This document shows positions 63,506 to 64,000 of a stretch of 64,000 bases of DNA, in pieces; positions within the stretch are counted from its first letter, which is position 1; the number at the start of each line of letters is the position of its first letter. The stretch comes from Rariglobus sp. GTDB taxonomy: Bacteria > Verrucomicrobiota > Verrucomicrobiia > Opitutales > Opitutaceae. The stretch covers positions 1 to 64,000 of the forward strand of contig JAQSWS010000052.1 of the NCBI GenBank assembly GCA_029266495.1. The letters are read 5' to 3'. The translations under genes and the position numbers were made by a program. The notes under the pieces were generated by a model. It was not told the origin of the DNA, searched no databases, and was given only the letters and a program-made list of their open reading frames with translations.

Positions 63506-64000
63506 GTTGCGTGGAAGAAGAGTTGCGGGGAGGCAGAGTAAAAAGCGCCGTTCCCGAGGGCGGGACGGGCCTGGTGTTGGACGCGGCGGGCGCTCCGCGG
63601 CCGTCGGCCACGGTATCAAATGAAACCGGCACCTGCTTGTCGCCGATTGCCAGGTTCACCGACTTGAGCTGCCCGGTGGCATTCTGGCGGCGGGTTTCAT
63701 CCAGGATGTAGTCGAGCCGCGCGAGTTGCCGGTAAAAACTGTCCTGCGACGCACCGAACGTGATCACCTCGACCTCGGTGGACTTCACCGTGAGGGTGCG
63801 GTCGAGGGCGAACCGGGCGAGCGAGACAACCTTGAACGACCGGTAAAGCGCGGGCGCGGAGGCCTGGGCGGTGCCGAGCAGATCCGCGACCGCGTCCATG
63901 CCGTCGATGCGCACGAACCCCGTGCCCTCGCGGAGCAGCTTGACGCCATCGATGAAGGGCAGCGAATCCGTCATCCCCGTGTCGTAACTAAAACCCGAAT
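63495..64000 (-). CDS. ftsQ: FtsQ-like cell division protein, C-terminal part
   Basis: Partial: the frame is open to the window end with no stop before position 64000, so the N-terminus lies outside. The readable part starts SGFSYDTGMTDSLPFIDGV and continues with ITFGASQDSFYRQLARLDYI, which fits the beta domain of FtsQ/DivIB proteins, and ends in a Pro/Ser-rich tail. Identification rests mainly on position directly before ftsA and on weak motif similarity. It would act in the periplasm as part of the divisome. Confidence 0.75.
   Translation of the reverse strand, partial: SGFSYDTGMTDSLPFIDGVKLLREGTGFVRIDGMDAVADLLGTAQASAPALYRSFKVVSLARFALDRTLTVKSTEVEVITFGASQDSFYRQLARLDYILDETRRQNATGQLKSVNLAIGDKQVPVSFDTVADGRGAPAASNTRPVPPSGTALFTLPPRNSSSTQRDF

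Overview
The window looks like a chromosomal segment of a Verrucomicrobiota bacterium, most likely an Opitutales/Opitutaceae relative. It is GC-rich, densely coded, and codes for a PEP-CTERM surface protein, an H-X9-DG pseudopilin, a GspE-type secretion ATPase, large parallel beta-helix proteins and several glycoside hydrolases, next to an ftsQ-ftsA-ftsZ cluster. The taxonomic call is inference from gene content; there is no rRNA gene here. I see no prophage, transposase or CRISPR array.

Layout. 0-6.9 kb: exo/endonuclease-phosphatase protein, M48 protease, then xseB-dxs, a GH1 beta-glucosidase and a sugar isomerase-like TIM barrel. 6.9-20.0 kb: an accessory surface/carbohydrate locus. Two convergent paralogous one-component regulators, each a GntR winged helix fused to an ABC-type solute-binding domain, sit beside a pseudopilin, two divergent beta-helix exoproteins, a one-domain PEP-CTERM protein and a Gfo/Idh/MocA oxidoreductase. 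An 11-bp palindrome, TGACTTAGTCA, and one-mismatch variants occur six times: twice before regulator 1, before both beta-helix genes, before the PEP-CTERM gene and before the oxidoreductase. I read this as an operator regulon and the main discovery of the window. 20.2 kb: tRNA-Gly(CCC). 20.4-25.1 kb: a permease-less Fe3+/polyamine-type ABC pair, hpt, a DUF3574 lipoprotein and OmpW. 25.1-29.7 kb: uvrB, a coiled-coil membrane protein, glutamate dehydrogenase.

29.9-37.5 kb: a tight cluster of glycosyltransferase, UDP-galactopyranose mutase, GH2 enzyme and a GH1-RmlD fusion, suggesting galactofuranose or other surface-sugar metabolism. 37.5-43.7 kb (minus strand): small membrane protein, family B DNA polymerase with a clamp-binding tail, SerB-like phosphatase and two Na+/H+ antiporter-like proteins. 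43.8-51.1 kb: a hybrid kinase whose N-terminal receiver domain is disrupted by deletion and frameshift, then a di-heme cytochrome c peroxidase and two kinases joined by ATGA overlaps. 51.4 kb: a double-hairpin REP-like element. 51.5-58.4 kb (minus strand): small membrane protein, acidic helical protein, clpS, proS, TPR lipoprotein, gspE, a GspE-N-like protein and obg. 58.6-60.9 kb: a GH16 enzyme with an apparently permuted beta-sandwich inserted in its catalytic domain. 60.9 kb to the end: ftsZ, ftsA and the 3' part of an ftsQ-like gene that runs off the window.

How it may fit together: a cytoplasmic sugar or glycan-fragment sensor (the GntR-SBP proteins) would control a small set of secreted beta-helix and anchored proteins plus a sugar oxidoreductase. 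Pseudopilin and GspE suggest type II secretion export, and the GH1, GH2 and GH16 enzymes point to a polysaccharide-oriented lifestyle.
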